Assembly (NCBI RefSeq): GCF_000428845.1
Contig: NZ_AUAS01000001.1
Coordinates: 124,001 to 188,000 of the forward strand
From: Dyadobacter alkalitolerans DSM 23607
GTDB lineage: Bacteria; Bacteroidota; Bacteroidia; Cytophagales; Spirosomataceae
Length of the DNA: 64,000 nt
Reading direction: 5' to 3'
Shown here: one piece after another, positions 61,260 to 64,000 of the stretch
Position numbering within the stretch: the stretch's first letter is position 1
Layout of the letters: every line of letters starts with the position of its first letter
The notes under the pieces: generated by a model
What the model saw: only the letters and a program-made list of their open reading frames with translations
The model's database searches: none
Told to the model about the DNA's origin: nothing
Made by a program: the position numbers and the translations under genes

Positions 61260-64000
61260 ATGAACAAGTTCATCAGGGGAATTGTGGGCTTTTCTTTGAA
61301 AAACCGCTTTTTCATATTCTTTATGACCGGCCTGCTGATCATCGCTGGGATTGTCAGCTATCGCGATACGCCGCTGGAAGCGTTTCCGGATGTTACTAAT
61401 ACACAGATCATTATCGTTACCCAATGGAACGGACGGAGCGCGGAGGAGATCGAACGCTTTGTGACGGTGCCTATTGAAGTTGCGATGAATTCGGTGCAGC
61501 AAAAGACGAATGTGCGCAGCACGACAATGTTTGGCCTGAGCATTATTAAGATTATTTTTGACGATAATGTGGAAGACTTTTTTGCTCGACAACAAGTTAA
61601 CAATCAGCTCCGTAACATCTCGCTCCCGGATGGCGTCGAGCCGGACGTCCAGCCTCCGTACGGACCGACCGGTGAAATTTTCAGGTTTACACTAAAAAGC
61701 AAAGATCGCGACAGCCGTGAGCTGCTTACATTGCACAACTGGATCATTGACAGGCAATTGCGAAGCATTCCCGGCGTTGCAGACGTGGTTGCGTTTGGAG
61801 GAAGAGAGAAAATCTACGAAGTGCAGGTTAACCCTACTAAGCTCGTTAAATACAACATTACACCGCTGGAAGTGTATCAGGCTGTGACGAAAAGCAATGT
61901 CAATGTGGGCGGTGATGTGATTGAAAAAAACGGGCAGGCTTATGTGGTGCGCGGGATCGGTTTGCTGAACTCTATTCCTGATATTCAGAACATTATCGTC
62001 GAGTTCGTAAAGGATAATCCGGTATTGGTGAAGGATGTTGCGGATGTGAAGGAATCGGATATGCCACGTGTGGGTCAGGTTGGGCTGGATGGGAACGATG
62101 ATGTTGTAGAAGGCATTGTGGTGCAGCGCAAGGGCGAAAATCCGAGCGAAGTGCTGGCGCGTATAAAGGATAAGGTTGAGGAACTGAACACGAAAATTCT
62201 TCCGCCGGATGTCAAAATGGTGACATTCTACGACCGTGATAACCTGATCGAGTTTTGCGCGCATACCGTAAAGCACAACCTCATTGAGGGCATCGTGCTC
62301 GTAACCGTGATCGTTTTCCTTTTCATGGCCGACTGGCGCACGACGTTGATCGTTTCCATCATCATCCCGCTCGCGCTCCTTTTCGCTTTTATGTGCCTGA
62401 AATTGAAGGGAATGTCCGCTAACCTGCTTTCGATGGGGGCGATTGACTTTGGGATCATTATCGACGGCGCCGTTGTAATGGTGGAAGGGATTTTCGTGGC
62501 ACTGGATCATTTGGCGCTTCGCAACGGAATGGATCGGTTCAATAAGTTAACAAAGCTTGGTTTAATCAAAAAAACTGGCGGAGAGCTTGGCAAGGCCATT
62601 TTCTTTTCCAAACTAATCATTATCACTGCATTGATCCCGATTTTCAGTTTCCAGAAAGTGGAGGGTAAAATGTTCACCCCACTTGCCTATACGCTCGGGT
62701 TTGCATTGTTAGGCGCATTACTCTATACATTAACGCTGGTTCCAGTGCTTTGCTCTTTATTGTTGAATAAAAATGTCCGCGAGAAGAGTAATCCGGTCGT
62801 TCGCTTCTTCGACAGGACGGTTACCAATGGTTTTGAATGGTGTTATAAACGGAAAAAATTAAGTCTGGTCTTTGCCACCGTTTTCCTTGGTCTCAGCTTG
62901 TTTTCAGCCAAATTTCTGGGAACCGAGTTCCTGCCGACATTGAATGAGGGCGCATTATGGGTGGAAGCGAAAATGCCGATGAGCAGCTCTCTGAACGAAA
63001 CGATCAAAATGGTGACTACGCTTAGGGCCAAATTGAATGAATTTCCGGAAGTGAATGGCGTCTTATCGCAAACCGGCCGCTCCAACGACGGAACCGATCC
63101 GTCCGGTTTTTACTACGTTCAAATGCAGGTTAATCTTAAACCAAAGGACGAGTGGACGCGGAAAATCACTCAGGATCAGCTGATTGAAGAAATGGATACG
63201 AAGCTGAAACAGTTCCAGGGCATTAATTACAATTATTCTCAGCCGATCATCGATAATGTGGCCGAAGCAGTTGCAGGGATGAATGCGAGCAATGCAGTCA
63301 AAATCTATGGGGACGATCTGGAAACACTGAATGCAAAGGCAGACCAGGTGCTGGAAGCGATCAAGAATGTGCCTGGGATCAAGGATGTGGGCATTTTGCG
63401 GAACATTGGCCAGCCAGAGATCAGCGTAATCTTACACGACCACAAAATGGCTCAATATGGTGTAAGTACAGCTGATGCACAGGCAGTTATTGAAATGGCT
63501 ATTGGCGGAAAAACGGCTTCGATCCTGTATGAAGGTGAACGGAAATTTGACATTCGTCTGCGCTACGAAGAGCAATATCGCCGCACGGTGGACGACATCC
63601 AGCAACTCATGGTGCCCACGCTTACCGGCGGGAAGATTCCGTTGAAAGAAATATCATCCATCCGGACGGTTACGGGTCCCGCATTTGTATACCGGGACAA
63701 CAACAAACGTTTCATAGGCGTCAAATTTTCCGTTCGCGAGCGCGACCTGGGAAGCACTATTGCAGATGCTCAAAACCGCGTAAAACCTTTGCTCAAAAAC
63801 CTGCCTAAGGGCTATTCGGTGAACTGGTCAGGAGAATTTGAGAATCAGGTACGGGCGACGGCTCGCCTGGGACAAGTGGTCCCTATCAGCCTTATCGGCA
63901 TTTTTATACTTTTGTTTATCATGTTTAATAATGCAAAAGATGCCGGTCTGGTTTTGGTCAATGTCCCTTTTGCACTCATTGGCGGCATTCTGGCGCTGCA
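61260..64000 (+). CDS. czcA: Heavy-metal efflux RND pump, CzcA-like (3' end outside window)
   Basis: This is the inner-membrane proton-driven pump of a heavy-metal efflux complex. Of about 1040 residues, 913 are in the window; the start ATG at 61260 is 3 nt after czcB. The N-terminus has the first helix and TPLEAFPDVTNTQIIIVTQW. Helix 4 reads DFGIIIDGAVVMVEG, with Asp396, Asp402 and Glu409 spaced as in CzcA (D-x5-D-x6-E), which marks the divalent-cation (Co/Zn/Cd) class rather than the copper/silver CusA class. A large porter loop and the GTEFLPTLNEGALWVEAKMP segment follow. It runs off the right edge in the second helix bundle (ALIGGILAL). Substrate is inferred from the motif. Confidence 0.94.
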   Translation, partial: MNKFIRGIVGFSLKNRFFIFFMTGLLIIAGIVSYRDTPLEAFPDVTNTQIIIVTQWNGRSAEEIERFVTVPIEVAMNSVQQKTNVRSTTMFGLSIIKIIFDDNVEDFFARQQVNNQLRNISLPDGVEPDVQPPYGPTGEIFRFTLKSKDRDSRELLTLHNWIIDRQLRSIPGVADVVAFGGREKIYEVQVNPTKLVKYNITPLEVYQAVTKSNVNVGGDVIEKNGQAYVVRGIGLLNSIPDIQNIIVEFVKDNPVLVKDVADVKESDMPRVGQVGLDGNDDVVEGIVVQRKGENPSEVLARIKDKVEELNTKILPPDVKMVTFYDRDNLIEFCAHTVKHNLIEGIVLVTVIVFLFMADWRTTLIVSIIIPLALLFAFMCLKLKGMSANLLSMGAIDFGIIIDGAVVMVEGIFVALDHLALRNGMDRFNKLTKLGLIKKTGGELGKAIFFSKLIIITALIPIFSFQKVEGKMFTPLAYTLGFALLGALLYTLTLVPVLCSLLLNKNVREKSNPVVRFFDRTVTNGFEWCYKRKKLSLVFATVFLGLSLFSAKFLGTEFLPTLNEGALWVEAKMPMSSSLNETIKMVTTLRAKLNEFPEVNGVLSQTGRSNDGTDPSGFYYVQMQVNLKPKDEWTRKITQDQLIEEMDTKLKQFQGINYNYSQPIIDNVAEAVAGMNASNAVKIYGDDLETLNAKADQVLEAIKNVPGIKDVGILRNIGQPEISVILHDHKMAQYGVSTADAQAVIEMAIGGKTASILYEGERKFDIRLRYEEQYRRTVDDIQQLMVPTLTGGKIPLKEISSIRTVTGPAFVYRDNNKRFIGVKFSVRERDLGSTIADAQNRVKPLLKNLPKGYSVNWSGEFENQVRATARLGQVVPISLIGIFILLFIMFNNAKDAGLVLVNVPFALIGGILAL

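Noticed and set aside
61692-62510. 272-codon minus-strand open frame within czcA
   Set aside because: The + strand reads as a continuous RND pump here, with the Asp/Asp/Glu helix; the minus frame has unusual composition and no domain.
1-64000. tRNA, rRNA, CRISPR arrays, insertion sequences and phage genes
   Set aside because: None seen: no transposase, integrase or spacer-repeat pattern, and the short intergenic gaps lack tRNA-like cloverleaf sequence. A tRNAscan or Infernal run would settle small RNAs.

Overview
The window looks like chromosome of a Bacteroidota bacterium of the order Cytophagales, most likely Dyadobacter or a close relative. The basis is three SusC/SusD pairs, a sigma/FecR-controlled SusC carrying an STN domain, many lipoproteins with acidic residues after the lipidated cysteine, promoters of the TTG-N19-TAnnTTTG type, a lipidated TamA-like barrel and the gene order miaB - sigma-54 regulator - lptE - TPR protein - secG - groES - groEL. 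The genus is inference from overall resemblance. I see no rRNA, tRNA, CRISPR array, prophage or insertion sequence.

Layout. 1-8829: end of a TonB-dependent barrel, pgk, a FAN1-like VRR-NUC nuclease, a secreted EEP-family hydrolase, an active/inactive M16 peptidase pair and a secreted TIM-barrel sugar isomerase-like protein. 8844-8994: a nested REP-like palindrome. 9009-16410 (minus strand): ECF sigma, FecR anti-sigma, SusC with STN domain and SusD, with two hairpins sharing one hexaloop between fecR and susC. 16565-18722: a 2-oxoglutarate/Fe(II) oxygenase and a chromate-family transporter. 18806-19222: a UPF0175 antitoxin followed by only the tail of its toxin. 19251-25729: a GH3 plus beta-lactamase-like fusion, a DUF721 protein, an LD-carboxypeptidase, an SDR and an exported M20 amidohydrolase; the first and third point to cell-wall turnover. 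26159-36808: two tandem SusC/SusD sets, each with its own promoter and terminator. 36931-42257: an aminotransferase, a queuosine-precursor transporter, a SpoU-type rRNA/tRNA methyltransferase and TamL. 42392-49900: the miaB to groEL housekeeping cluster. 50049-56730: a LolD-like ATPase, sucC, a second REP-like palindrome, a GntP permease with an esterase, and a diacylglycerol kinase divergent from an App1-like phosphatidate phosphatase. 56727-64000: an OmpR-type response regulator and histidine kinase translationally coupled to the phosphatase gene, then czcCBA heavy-metal efflux genes; czcA runs off the right edge.

How the parts fit. The sigma/FecR/SusC/SusD block is a classical outer-membrane signalling and uptake system, but none of the three SusCD sets has a neighbouring glycanase, so substrates cannot be assigned. 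The right end is the most suggestive unit: a lipid phosphatase coupled by 4-nt overlap to a two-component system, opposite a lipid kinase that could drive the reverse reaction, and followed by a metal efflux operon whose upstream region holds three 11-bp-spaced repeats typical of OmpR-family binding sites. Other points worth a second look are the truncated toxin, the two REP-like palindromes, the twin same-loop hairpins and a sigma-54-like promoter candidate before groESL, close to a sigma-54 activator gene.
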